Positions 1 to 11,869 of a stretch of 64,000 nt of DNA are shown here, piece by piece. Location: the NCBI GenBank assembly GCA_035048485.1, contig CM068590.1:2652593-2716592 (forward strand). The letters run 5' to 3'. A program made the position numbers and the translations under genes. Under the pieces are notes generated by a model that was not told the DNA's origin, made no database searches, and worked only from the letters and a program-made list of their open reading frames with translations. The number at the start of each line of letters is the position of its first letter. Within the stretch, counting starts at the first letter, position 1. This DNA comes from Pteria penguin. Its lineage: Eukaryota; Mollusca; Bivalvia; Pterioida; Pteriidae.

Positions 1-526
1 TGTTGACTGGTGCACGTGTGTGCCACAATGTTGAAAGAGGTTCAGGGAATTGGATCGGAGGCAGTACCTGCTCTGGTGACAAATCTGTTTGAATAGTCGG
101 GTATGATGCCAAAGAAATTAGTTATCAGTGTCTATTGTCGAGCGATTGGCTAGTAGCAGACGGTTCCGGTTTTGTTTCATATCTGACTACATGCATTTCT
201 GAACAGCACTGTATTTTTGACTAATTGATAGACCTAGTTATATTGTAAATTATACCTTATATTTTATAGTTTTTAAGTGAAGTGCGATTTCTTTTGTACT
301 TTGAATTCGTTATATAAAACAAATTAAAGTGATAAACTCACGGGAATCGCTGTTCCATAAATGGAAAAGGGTTTCATATTCCAGAGGAATTAAAGTTGTT
401 CCATCAATTGTGACAGATCTGAACTAAAAATGTTGTTAATGCAGAAATCAACTGAATTTTATTTTATCACCAATCTGCTAGATTCGCCGCCAGACCATGA
501 ACACAAAGAAAATTAAATGATAAGTT

Positions 527-795
527 GAGTGATTGATTGATTGAGTGAATACTGTTCTACGTCACTCCACGATTATTTCACATATATGGTGATGACATCT
601 GCCGGATGCGTTGCGTGCAAATTCAGACATTTAGATCTTTGCAACGAACCCACCCGAAGCAGTGCCACGTCCACCGTCCGAGACCTCTGGTTTTACTGTC
701 TCATCCGAAAGACAGAGCAGCAGTGCGTCAAGTGCAGGAGTCAAACCCGGGACATCTCGAGCCTAGCACCTAATCCACCAACCCACACTGGCTTC
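527..795 (-). mobile_element. tRNA-derived SINE, long family, degraded copy
   Basis: The + strand starts with (GATT)n and a block around TTCTACGTCACTCCACGATT, then the body shared with the copies near 51.3, 59.4 and 60.5 kb. It ends in a degenerate reverse-complemented tRNA-like head (GAGTCAAACCCGGGAC resembles an inverted B box). The element therefore reads on the minus strand, tRNA head first, with the GATT tail at the left. It is more diverged than the 59.4 kb copy, and no target duplication is obvious. Confidence 0.7.
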
Positions 796-799
796 ATTG

Positions 800-1450
800 A
801 TACGTCACTTTCATATGTTTAAGCTTGACTTTAATCACTTTAGCTATAATTCCGGTATATACTTTCAACATCATAACTGATCTACTGATTTTATCTTTGA
901 AATTGTAATGATATGTTTTAAATTGGTTATGAATTTTTAATTTCAGCATTTCTTTATACATAGGTATTAATAAATAATCGCTGACACCTTCTAAAGCTTC
1001 GGGATAATTTTTATGAAACTTTGTTCAATACCACCATTTGAAGATTTGCATAATGGAAAGGGAACGCTGTTCAAAAGTTTACAGGAATAATGACCCTTGG
1101 AATTAGATTAATTTAAAATACATTGTCTTCGCAACTCCTTTTTGATGAACTGGTTAAAAGAAAGATAACATCATAAAGATATGCTTCTTGAACTTGTTAC
1201 AGAATTTTCACATATCATCAAAACTCAATACAACTTTAGTTGGTTAATTAATGAAAGGAGGTAGGATGGGTATCAACAAATACATGTGCGAACCACAAAC
1301 AATTGAAGAGGAAGACTGAACTATCTCAGCAGAATCAAAGGTAATCTAAATTTACCACAATTAGATTAGAAATATAGTAACACGTAGGATAATAAAATGC
1401 AGATGTATTATGTGATGCTTTAATGGTGCTCTATTCTATGGAAAATCTAT
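800..1450. other. AT-rich non-coding stretch
   Basis: No coding frame with recognisable similarity and no repeat was seen between the SINE and the minisatellite. The first 526 bases of the window are equally featureless. Confidence 0.5.
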
Positions 1451-2369
1451 TTTAGAGCCTTGATCTCTACAAAGAGAGTCTATCTTCGGATTTTGATCTC
1501 AGAAAGTCTAAATTAATACCCTGATCTCTACATACACAGTCTACCTTAGAACCCTGATCTCTACATACACAGTCTACCTTAGAACCCTGATCTCTACATA
1601 CACAGTCTACCTTAGAACCCTGATCTCTACATACACAGTCTACCTTAGAACCTTGATATCTACATAGACAGTCTACCTTAGAACCTTGATATCTACATAG
1701 AGAGTCTACCTTAGAACCTTGATCTCTACATAGACAGTCTACTTTAGAACCCTGATCTCTACATACACAGTCTACCTTAGAACCTTGATATCTACATAGA
1801 GAGTCTATCTTAGAACCTTGATATCTACATATGGAGTCTATCTTAGAACCTTGATATCTACATAGAGAGTCTGTCTTAGAACCTTGATATCTACATATGG
1901 AGTCTATCTTAGAACCTTGATATCTACATAGAGAGTCTATCTTAGAACCTAGATGTCTACAAAAAGAGTCTGTCTTAGAACATTTGTCTCTGCATAGATA
2001 ATCTCTCTTAGACACCTTGATCTCTACATAGAAAGTCTACCTTACAACCTTGATCTCTATATAGAGAGTCTATTTTAGAACCTTGATATCTACACAGAGA
2101 GTCTATCTTAGAACCTTGACCTCTACATAGAGAGTCTATCTTATAACCTTGATCTCTACAAAGATAGTCTGTCTTAGAACCTTGACTTCTACATAGAGAG
2201 CCTATCGTAGAACCTTGATCTCTACATATGGAGTCTATCTTAGAACCTTGATCTCTACAAAGATAGTCTGTCTTAGAACCTTGACTTCTACATAGAGAGT
2301 CTATCGTAGAACCTTGATCTCTACATATGGAGTCTATCTTAGAACCTTGATCTCTACATAGAGAGTCTA

Positions 2370-3275
2370 TCTTAGGAAGTTGATTTCCAAACAATGAAAC
2401 TATCTTAGAAGTTGATCTCTACACGGAGTAACCATCCCAGAACCTTGATTCCCGTACAAAGAACCTTGATTTATACACAGAGATAACATGCTTAAATACC
2501 CTTCGTCTATTAATAAATATGCCATCTCAAAGCCTTGATCTCTGTATAGAAAATCCATCTTAGAACCTTGATGTCTACATAGAGAGTCCATCTTAAAATC
2601 TTGATCTCTACATAGAGAGTCTATCTTAGAACCTTGATCTCTACATAGAGAGTCCATCTTAGGAAGTTGATTTCCATAGAATGAAACTATCTTAGAACAT
2701 TGATCTCTACACGGAGTAACCATCCCAGAACCTTGAATCCCATTCAAAGAACCTTGATTTATACAAAGAGATAAAAAATGTTTAAAAAGCCTTCATATAT
2801 TAATACATATGTCATCTTAAAGCCTTGATCTCTGTATAGAGAATCCATCTTAGAAACCTTGATCTCTACATGGAGAGTCTACCTTAGAACCTTGATTTCT
2901 ACATAGAGAGTCTATCTTAGAACCTTGATATCTACATAGAGAGTCTATCTTACAACCTTGATTGCTACATAGAGAGTCTATCTTAGAACCTTGATTTCTA
3001 CATAGAGAGTCTATCTTAGAACCTTGATATCTACATAGACAGTCTATCTTAGAACCTTGACCTCTACATAGGGAGTCTATCTTAGGAAGTTGATTTCCAT
3101 AGAATGAAACTATCTTAGAACATTGATCTCTACACGGAGTAACCATCCCAGAACCTCGAATCACATACAAAGAACCTTGATTTATACAGAGAAATAAAAA
3201 ATGTTTAAAAAGCCTTCATATATTAATACATATGTCATCTTAAAGCCTTGATCTCTGTATAGAGAATCCATCTTA
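2370..3275. repeat. Higher-order repeat blocks inside the 33-bp array
   Basis: A distinctive block starts with GGAAGTTGATTTCCA, runs through CACGGAGTAACCATCCCAGA and ends with AAAGCCTTGATCTCTGTATA. It occurs three times, starting near 2371, 2661 and 3085, separated by ordinary 33-bp units. The second and third copies are nearly identical, including the AAAAAATGTTTAAAAAGCCT segment. This indicates amplification of multi-unit blocks as well as single units. Confidence 0.8.
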
Positions 3276-4639
3276 GAACCTTGATCTCTACATGGAGAGT
3301 CTACCTTAGAACCTTGATTTCTACATAGTCTATCTTAGAACCTCGATATCTACATAGAGAGTCTATCTTACAACCTTGATTGCTACATAGAGAGTCTATC
3401 TTAGAACCTATATATCTACATAGAGAGTCTATCTTAGAACCTTGATTTCTACATAGAGAGTCTATCTTAGAACCTTGATATCTACATAGACAGTCTATCT
3501 TAGAACCTTGACCTCTACATAGAGAGTCTATCTTAGAACCTTGATTTCTACATAGAGGGTCTATCTTATAACCTTGAATTCTACATAGAGCCTATCTCAG
3601 AACCTTGATCTCTACATATACAGTCTATCGTAGAACCTTCATCTCTTCTTTAAAATTTCTGTCTTAGACCCTTTATTTCTACATAGAGAGTCTATGTTAG
3701 AACCCTGATCTCTAGATAGAGAGACTATGTTAGTACCTTGATCTCTACTTAGAGAGTCTATCTTAAATCCTTGATGTCTACATATAGAGCCTATCTCAGA
3801 ACCTTGATCCCTACATAGAGAGTCTATCTTAGAAAATTGATCTCATTATAGAGAGTCTATCTTAGAACCTTGATTTCTACATAGAGATTCGATCGTACGA
3901 CCTTGATCTCTACATAGAGAGTCTATCTTAGAACCTTGATCTCTACATAGAGAGTCTATCTTATAACATTGACCTCAACATAGAGAATCTATCTTAGGAC
4001 CCTGATTTCTACATAGAGGGTCTATCTTAGAAACTTGACTTCTACATAGAGAGTCTATCTTAGGACCTTGACCTCTACATAAAGGGTAAATCTTAGAACC
4101 TTGGCCTCTAAATAGAGAGTCTATCTTAGAACCCTGATCTCTACATAGAGAGTCTCTCTTAGGACCTTGATATCTACATAGAGAGTCTATCTTAGAACCT
4201 TGATCTCTACATAGAGAGTCTATCTTAGGACTTTCTTCTCTACATAGAGAGTATATCTTAAAACCTTCATCTCTACATAGAGAGCCTATCTTAGAACCTT
4301 GATCTCTACATAGAGAGTCTATCTTAGAGCTTTGATCTCTACATAGAGAGTCTATCTCAGAACCTTGAATTCTACATAGAGATTCTATCTTAGAACCTTC
4401 ATCTCTACATAGAGAGTCTTTCTTAGAACCTTCATCTCTACATAGAAAGTCTATCTTAGAGCCTTGATTTCTACATAGAGAGGCTATCCTAGATCCATGA
4501 TTTTTACATAGAGAGTCTATCTTAGAACCCTGATCTCTACAAAGAGAGTTTATCTTAGAACCTTCATGTCTACAAAGAGAGCCTATCTCAGAACCTTTAT
4601 CTCTACATAGAGTGTCTATCTTAGGACCTTGATCTCTAT

Positions 4640-4910
4640 ATACAGAGCCGATCTAACAGCGTTGACCTCTACATAGAGAATCAATCGTACAACCTTGATC
4701 TCTACATAGAGTGTCTATCTTAGAAACTTGACTTCTACATAGAGAATCTATCTTAGGACCTTGATCTCTATACAGAGAGCCGATCTAACAGCGTTGACCT
4801 CTACATAGAGAATCTATCGTACAACCTTGATCTCTACATAGAGTGTCTATCTTAGAAACTTGACTTCTACATAGAGAATCTATCTTAGGACCTTGACCTC
4901 TACATAAAGA
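4640..4910. repeat. Tandem ~132-bp block (four 33-bp units)
   Basis: The block containing GCCGATCTAACAGCGTTGAC followed by the GAATCTATCGTACAACC and GTGTCTATCTTAGAAACTTG units is present twice in succession with only a few differences. It is a recent four-unit duplication within the array. Confidence 0.7.
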
Positions 4911-6485
4911 GTATATCTTAGAACCTTGGCCTCTAAATAGAAAGTCTATCTTAGAACCCTGATCTCTACATATAAAGTCAATTGTAGAACCTTGATCTCC
5001 ACATAGACAGTCTATCTTAGAACTTTGGCCTCTACATACAGAGTCTATCTTAGAACCTTCATTTCTACATAGAGAGTCTATCTTAGAACCTTGATTTCTA
5101 CATAGAGAGTCTATCTTAGAACCTTGATCTCTACATAGAGAGTCTATCTTAGAACCTTGATTTCTACATAGAGAGTATATCTCAGAGCCTTAATTTCTAC
5201 ATAGAGAGTCTATCTTAGAACCCTGATCTCTACATAGAGATTCTATCTTAGAACCTTCATCTCTACATAGAGAGTCTATCTTAGAACATATATCTCTACA
5301 TAGCGAGCCTATCTTAGAACCTTGATGTGTATATAGAGAGTCTATCTTAGAAACTTGTCCTCTACATAGAGAGTCTATCGTAGAACCTTGATCTCTACAC
5401 AGAGAGTCTATCTTAGAACCTTCATCTCTACATAGAGAGTCTATCTTAGGACTTTGTGCTCTACATAGAGAGTGTATCTTAGAACCTTCATTTCTACATA
5501 GAGAGTCTATCTTAGAACCTTGATCTCTACATAGACTGTCTATCTTAGTACCTTGATCTCTACATAGAGAGTCTATCTTAGAACCTTGACATCTACATAG
5601 AGAGTATATCTTAGAACCCTGATCTCTACACAGAGAGTCTATCTTAGAGCATTGATATCTACATAGAAAGCCTATCTTACAACTTTGATCTCTACATAGA
5701 GAGTTTATCTAAGAACCTTGATGTCTACAAAGACAGTCTATCTTAGAACCTTGACATCTACAGAGAGAGTCTATCTTAGAACCTTGATCTCTACATAGAG
5801 GGTCTATTTTATAACCTTGACCTCAAAATAGAGAATCTATCTTAGTACCCTGATCTCTACATAGAGTGTCTATCTTAGAAACTTGACCTCTACATAGAGA
5901 GTCTATCTTAGGATCTTGACCTCTACATAAAGAGTATATCTTAGAACCTTGGCCTCTAAATAGAAAGTCTATCTTAGAACCCTGACCTCTACATATTATG
6001 TCTATTGTAGAACCTTGATGTCTGCATAGATAGTATATCTTAAAACTTTGACCTCTACATACAGAGTCTATCTTAGAACCTTCATCTCTACATAGAGAGA
6101 CTATCTTAGGACCTTGATCTCTACATAAAGAGTCTATCTTAGAACCTTTATCTCTTCATAGAGAGTCTATCTTAGAACTTTGATCTCTACATAGAGAGTC
6201 TATCTTAGAACCCTGATCTCTACATAGAGACTCTATCTTAGAACTTTGATCTCTCTAAAAAGTCGATCTTAGAACCATGATTTATGCACAGAGATAGTAT
6301 ATTAGAACCTTGATTTCCATACATAGATATCATCTTAGAACCTTGATTTAGACATAATGAGAGCATCTTAGAACCTCGATCTATTAACAAGGATATACAA
6401 TATATACAATCACAAAAACTTGATCTCTTCATAGATATTCCAACTTAGAAGTTTGATCTCTACATGGAGATACCACAATAGAGTA

Positions 6486-6580
6486 TGTAACCAGGGGACG
6501 CTTACTCCTCCCGGGCATCTGGTCTCATCTCGATTTTATTGGGGTTCGCATTTGTCTGAATATGACACTATACACGACAT
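6486..6580 (+). mobile_element. Solo Penelope-like 3' tail inside the minisatellite
   Basis: The segment CAGGGGACGCTTACTCCTCC followed by GGGCATCTGGTCTCATCTCG and GGGGTTCGCA matches the tails downstream of the reverse-transcriptase fragments at 15.5, 29.8 and 44.5 kb. No coding remnant accompanies it. It interrupts the 33-bp array, whose degenerate units resume near 6640. Confidence 0.7.
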
Positions 6581-6639
6581 TGTCCTTTTATTCGATGAAC
6601 TATGAAATATGGTTTAGCCTTCGGCGCTTCTGCCGCTTT

Positions 6640-6875
6640 TACGTTTTCTACATAGCGATACTATCGTAGAATCTTGATCTATTAAGAAATATACCATCTT
6701 GGAATCTTGATGTCTGCATATAGAGTCTATCTTAAAGCCTTCATTTCCGTATAAAGATATAATCTCAGAAACTTGATCTCTTCATGGAGATTCTATCTTA
6801 GAACCTTGATTCCAAGATAACAAACTTCATTTATACACAGAGACAGCAACCTAGAACATATATCCATTAACAAAT
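6640..6875. repeat. Degenerate continuation of the 33-bp minisatellite
   Basis: Units such as TCTTGATGTCTGCATATAGAG and GAACCTTGATTCCAAGATAA are recognisably related to the main array but heavily diverged. Confidence 0.6.
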
Positions 6876-6889
6876 ATTCAATTTTAGAA

Positions 6890-7445
6890 CCTTGCTGTTT
6901 ACATACAGAGTCTATCTTAGAACTTTTATCTCTACATAGAGATTCTATTTTAGAACCTTGCTGTTTACATACAGAGTCTATCTTAGAACTTTTATCTCTA
7001 CACGGAGATTCTATTTTGGAACCTTGCTGTTTACATACAGAGTCTATCTTAGAACTTTTATCTCTACACGGAGATTCTATTTTAGAACCTTGCTGTTTAC
7101 ATACAGAGTCTATCTTAGAACTTTTATCTCTACACGGAGATTCTATTTTAGCACCTTGCTGTTTACATACAGAGTCTATCTTTGAACTTTTATCTCTACA
7201 TGGAGATTCTATTTTAGAACCTTGTTGTTTACATACAGAGTCTATCTTAGAACTTTTATTTCTACATGGAGATACTATTTTAGAACCTTGTTGTTTGCAT
7301 AATTGTCTATTTTAGAACTTTTATCTCTACATGGAGATTCTATTTTAGAACCTTGTTGTTTACATACAGAGTCTATCTTAGAACTGTATCTCTACATGGA
7401 GATTCTATTTTAGAACCTTGATTTATACACAGAGATACCATTTTA
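6890..7445. repeat. 66-bp-period minisatellite (paired 33-bp units)
   Basis: About eight copies of a dimeric unit alternate between a half with GCTGTTTACATACAGAGTCT and a half with TTATCTCTACACGGAGATTC. The dimer derives from the 33-bp family but was amplified as a 66-bp unit. The period keeps plus-strand frames open (75 and 99 codons), which are by-products. Confidence 0.88.
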
Positions 7446-8385
7446 GAACTTAAAACCCTAACTGCCATCGGCCGGCTGATTTGGGCCGATTGTAACATCC
7501 TTTGACTGCTATCGAGCGGATTGGGCCGATGCTCAAGAATAGCAAACTTATAAATATTTAATTACCAGAAATGAAGTGAGAATGATGAAATAATTTTCGA
7601 AATTGTTTATGTTCAACTTCATAATGACATCATGCAAACGTTATTTTCATTTGAATTCATTGCGTTGAGTACAAATAGAAATGTCTACCATTTGGGTAGA
7701 GTTTTACCAACGGAGCCTGAAAGGCGCACTGCTTTTCAAGAAAATCCAATCTTGCACAACATGCCACAGCAAAACGCTGAACCAACAGAGTAGTTGAATA
7801 TACTTATGCAACAGTGACTAATATTGAACTGGTGGATTTTGTGGTGGTGGTGGTGGTGGTGGTGTGTGTGTGTGTGTGTGGGGGGGGGGGGGTTGCACCC
7901 CCAACTTTGATTGGAAAATGTAATTGTAGGATTCATGAATGTCATTTTCGACCATTTCTAGGTGGACCGAATAGTGCAAAAGCAAAACCTCCCTTCTAAA
8001 ACTTTTAGATCCGGCTATGTATTGACCCATCTCTTTTGAGGAATATGTATTGAATTTCGTGACGTTATACATTTTTCAATGTTGTCCTAGGTATGACCGA
8101 GGTGTCAATTATTGTGACGTCATCTGATATATGTTCTATATTTATTATAACCACTAGGCTGGTGTCACTGCTGGTGGACTGATAATCCCTGAGGGCATCA
8201 TAAGTCTAGTTTTCAGTGCTTTTGTACTGACATGAGATTTTCTGTCATCAGATTAAGAAAATCACTCTAAAACTATGGAGTATCTACCTCATGCATAGCT
8301 CTGTCCTTAGATAGGTTCTTTGGTTCACTTTTCGGTCAATTTGGTTTTAACACTGCTCAGTAACACAGTAATTTTAATTAGAATA
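7446..8385. other. Non-coding with a compound GTG/GT/G microsatellite
   Basis: A (GGT)n-(GT)n-G12 tract lies at about 7841-7892, and GC-rich palindromic bits around GGCCGATTGTAAC lie near 7465-7530. No gene is supported; short frames through the microsatellite are artefacts. Confidence 0.5.
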
Positions 8386-8662
8386 ATAAGTAGTTTACAT
8401 CGGTATTTACTTCTCTATTGTATGTACTGTACTTCATCAATATGTACCTTGATACAGAATTCAACCAGTGTATATCTTTACCACACACAATGATCTTAAT
8501 AATAATCATTAGTATATTAGTATAGAATTAGATTGATAAGTAGTTTACATCGGTATTTACTTCACTATTGTATGTACTGTACTTCATCAATATGTATCTT
8601 CATACAGAATTCAATCAGTGTATATCTTTACCACACATAATGATTTTAATAATAATCAATAG
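8386..8662. repeat. Tandem duplication, ~149-bp spacing, two copies
   Basis: The segments at 8386-8513 and 8535-8662 both begin with ATAAGTAGTTTACATCGGTA and end with AATAATCATTAGTA or AATAATCAATAGTA. They differ at only about six positions, so the duplication is young. Its function is unknown. Confidence 0.88.
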
Positions 8663-10361
8663 TATTATCAAAAATGAGTGGCTCATGCTTGGTTAGCTAA
8701 CTTACTCCGAATGCCTTAAACACACAACAAATTTAAGAAATATTTCATTCAGTGAATACTTTGCAGGACTTTAAGATGATTGATAAGAGTGTTTTAGACC
8801 AGAACTATGCATGCTGGTCTACATTGTAAATTTTATCCAGAATGGGGTTCGCCAGCTGTACGTGTCAGATAAAGATGTAGTTGCGTTCTGGTGGTGCTTA
8901 CTTCTGGTTGCGGCTCCAGTGGTCACTGCCAATAAACTATTAAATTCTCTTATTCTGAGAACAAAAATGAAGAATGAAATAAACGAAATGCGATTGATAT
9001 TATGTTTAAAACAAGTTTGTCGGATTTTTTGCCCCGTTCATTTTTTTTTTTTTATTTCATGATATTTTTCAGTCTTTCAGTGCAGTTTAATTATTCCCTT
9101 TTAATCTATTAACAGGTATGCCTTATTCCTCCCTATTTTCTACGTTCGCATTTGCGTCTATCATGTCTCCAATGCCTTCACTTAGACTTTTTAAAGGTCT
9201 ATTTTTCCCGGAAAGATTATAACTTTATCAATATTGTTTTTGCAGTTTATATTGAACATATAACATATTTACAGTTCTTGAAATGTATAGCATTGCAAAA
9301 TTGTATTAGGTATGCCATGCACATACTATTAAGGGTCACTGTATGGTTAACGCATCCTCGTTTAAAACCAATTCTTGTCGTTTCTGAAGGTAGCATGCAA
9401 TGCATATATACACATCCCCTGAAATTCAGTGCTTCCCGCACTGGAAAAAAGTTGACAGCTTTTGAGAATAACACACAACTGTATGTACTAGAACTACTCA
9501 GTGTAGTAAACGCATTTCCGGTACCACTCACACCGTTATAAAGCGTCACATTTAAGATAACATGGTAATTATTTGAAATACAAATGAAAAATAACGATTC
9601 TAATTCGTGTTCCGTTTTCCGGTTCGGCTCACTATTTCATATGTATTATGTATAGGTACAAGGTCTATTTTATTTCGAGCGCACGTTTTCGGTTCCTGTC
9701 AATATGTGTACCATATACATTGTATATTTCTGTTTCCGGTTCCGCTAAAACTCTTTTGTTTCCAAAAGATTAGATAAAATTTAACGAGTCTACACCCACT
9801 ATACATATATAAACACAGAGACCACACTACCAGTATTTCCGGTTCCGCTCTTGAATTTGATATCTTTAGCAGCTTGTAGCAGCAGTATATCGTCGTGGTA
9901 TACATTCCTCTCTCCGATCACTCTCCCCTGATCATCCTGTCTTCCTCTCTGTCACAATCAATACTCGTTAGATCCAACAAGTAATTCTATTTAGTCATTA
10001 CTGGGGAGTAAACAGATTGAGGATTTATTAGAGAAGATCCCATACAACCTATCACCTTGCTCTTAACCATGTAGGGAGAGGTATGCGTGTGAGGAAATCG
10101 CACAAGTATACGTCGACATGTCACGTTGTAATCAAATCCAAAAACGGTAGAGGAATCTGGTAACGGGACATATCAAAGCGTAATATTGTGGGGGGGAATT
10201 GGGATCAAAATAATGTAGAGATGTTGTTGACTGATTTTCAAATCACTTTCTTTACATAGTCTCATAGTCTAACGTATTCTGTGTAGGTCGACAGGGGAGA
10301 TTAAATTAGATCCCACAATATATGATGATTTCATGTTTGTTAATGTAATATACAATAATAA
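8663..10361. other. Non-coding; recurrent TTTCCGGTTCCGCT motif
   Basis: No gene is recognised. Variants of TTTCCGGTTC(C/G)GCT occur near 9613, 9687, 9730 and 9835, spaced roughly 40-105 bp apart. Open frames of 100-129 codons at 9152-9549 lie on both strands over the same bases and have no recognisable domain. Confidence 0.4.
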
Positions 10362-10535
10362 TATGAATTATGGCTTGGTTGGTTGGTTGGTTGGTTGATT
10401 GGTGTTTTACGTCGCTTTCAACAATATTTCAGCTATATCGCGACATGGAAGCAGGAGGTTACCAACCTCTTAAACATAGTGGCTCAACCCGGGAATCGAA
10501 CCACTACACCAAGCCTGCCGCCTATGAATTATGGC
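10362..10535 (-). mobile_element. Short tRNA-SINE with 13-bp target duplication, head deletion
   Basis: The + strand reads (GGTT)n then GGTGTTTTACGTCGCTTTCA, the body GCAGGAGGTTACCAACCTCT, and a reverse-complemented tRNA head. About 35 bp of the head, between B box and A box, are missing relative to the copy at 14.3 kb. The element proper is 10375-10522 and is flanked by TATGAATTATGGC at 10362-10374 and 10523-10535. The perfect duplication shows a recent insertion. Confidence 0.92.
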
Positions 10536-10765
10536 AATAGGAATGACGTCGTTATCATTATACTCCAAAACATTTAAGGCCAATATTTGATAACCAAAAT
10601 ATATTCAACTTACTTGTTAAAATTTCATTCTAGTTTAAATAATCATAATGATATACTTCTGTTCTGTTTATTATAGATAGTTTTCACTGAGTGTAAATTT
10701 ATTGGAGTTACCTCCCGTAGTCAGCAATATTTGCGGTCAAACGAGATTTTTATTCATAGTATTAT

Positions 10766-10805
10766 CAGGGTCGTATATATCTAAATTTAGATATATACGT
10801 CCCTG
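10766..10805. repeat. 40-nt near-perfect palindrome
   Basis: CAGGGTCGTATATATCTAAA is followed immediately by its complement with a single mismatch. A related half-palindrome sits at 14170-14204 (CAGGGACGTATATATCTAAA then CATATACGTCCGTG). Both look like fused termini of an inverted-repeat element family. Confidence 0.75.
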
Positions 10806-11595
10806 GTATTATCGATTTCTGGATCTTCATTCCGGGAGGATTTTCACTATTTGGCACCAAAATTAACAGTTTTGAAATAAATTATATCTTATTATTTTTT
10901 GGTCTGTAAGCAATTGCTATTTTAAAGATGATTTTAAAGAAATTCTGTATTCATGTCGATTAGAGCACAAAACTTCACACTTTAATTGACCCACAAAATG
11001 ACTGACAATGGGAGATAACATCTGTGAATTTTCACTCAGTGAAAACTATATATTGATATTTAACATACAGTATGATGACTTAACCTTAATTGATTTATTA
11101 CACATGTCTGACAGTATGCTAGCATTGAAACATGATATGATCAGTTAGTAAAACTTAGTATAACTTCTAAAAAAAGTATCAAATTGATTGGTTAATGCCA
11201 ATAATGGACAATTATATATCAAATTGATTTATTTATTAAGGGATAACATGCCTGTGGTTTAAAATTTGAAAACACAAAAATGTTATCCCCGTTCTAATGC
11301 AAACTGTCTACATTGCATTTTAGAAGTCTACAGATATGGAGAAGTCAAACAGCTGATTGTGTCCATTTACTTATATGCGTATTATGCAAACGCACTATAA
11401 AATACTTCTCATTTTGCAGTAAATGTCTTACATGAATATTAAAAAAAGTATGATTGAATTGAAACAATATTATTCATCTTCAATATGTTGCTCTCAATAA
11501 GATGTGTGTCGTCTGCACGGGCGCGTCTTAATCTATCTTCACCAAAACCATATAGCACTAGCCTACCTGAGATAAAAAACTCATCATCCCTCTCA
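10806..11595. other. AT-rich, no gene seen
   Basis: This is low-complexity AT-rich sequence. Nothing coding is recognised and no repeat was matched elsewhere in the window. Confidence 0.4.
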
Positions 11596-11597
11596 GG

Positions 11598-11865
11598 GTG
11601 TACTGTATACCGTACATGTAGCGTGGAAGTTGGAAAATCCTCGTTGCCACGGTGGGCTGTCCACGTCTGTCCTCCGTGGACACCTCGCGAGGCCACTTTT
11701 CTGTCCACGTTAATGCTTTCTAATACAATTTGCCATTTACCTGTACTTGTCCTCGCGAGGTCAAAAACGGACAAGTTTTTCACACCTTTTACCTGTATTT
11801 GTCCTCTGGTGGTCAAAACGGACAAGGTTTTCACACCTTTTAATTAACCTGTCCCCCACTGGACG
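11598..11865 (+). repeat. Dispersed GTCCACG-rich repeat, copy 1
   Basis: The segment starting TACCGTACATGTAGCGTGGA and continuing with GTCCACG, CATTTACCTGT and GGTCAAAACGGACAA blocks is related, in inverse orientation, to 14640-14812. Inside it the CCTGTACTTGTCCTCGCGAG and CCTGTATTTGTCCTCTGGTG sections form a local ~60-bp tandem repeat. Open frames on both strands here are not conserved in the other copy. Confidence 0.65.
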
Positions 11866-11869
11866 TAAG

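Larger units (their letters stand above)
1451..6475. repeat. 33-bp minisatellite array (~5 kb, ~150 units)
   Basis: The unit is about ACCTTGATCTCTACATAGAG followed by AGTCTATCTTAGA, 33 bp in all, repeated with 5-25% divergence. Because 33 is a multiple of three, one minus-strand frame stays open through the units and reads an 11-residue motif (approximately YQGSKIDSLCR). Four consecutive minus-strand open frames of 182, 128, 115 and 106 codons lie between 1467 and 3170. Past 3.2 kb, indels and stops break the frame. No start context, splice site or non-repeat domain supports a gene, so it is annotated as satellite DNA. Left-hand units differ in composition (TACACAGTCTACC variants) from central ones, which suggests local homogenisation. 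Confidence 0.92.

Noticed and set aside
1467..3170. Four consecutive minus-strand open frames with an 11-residue Cys-containing repeat
   Set aside because: They arise from a 33-bp tandem repeat whose length is a multiple of three. No non-repeat domain, signal peptide or splice site supports a gene. Kept as a finding, not as a CDS.
1451..6475. CRISPR-like repeat array
   Set aside because: Units are contiguous with no unique spacers, and the genome is eukaryotic.
9152..9549. Overlapping 129-codon (+) and 100-codon (-) frames
   Set aside because: Antiparallel frames over the same bases, no recognisable domain, no codon-usage or splice support.
11439..11847. Overlapping ~120-130-codon frames on both strands
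   Set aside because: They lie in the GTCCACG-rich dispersed repeat, and neither frame is kept in the inverted copy at 14.7 kb.
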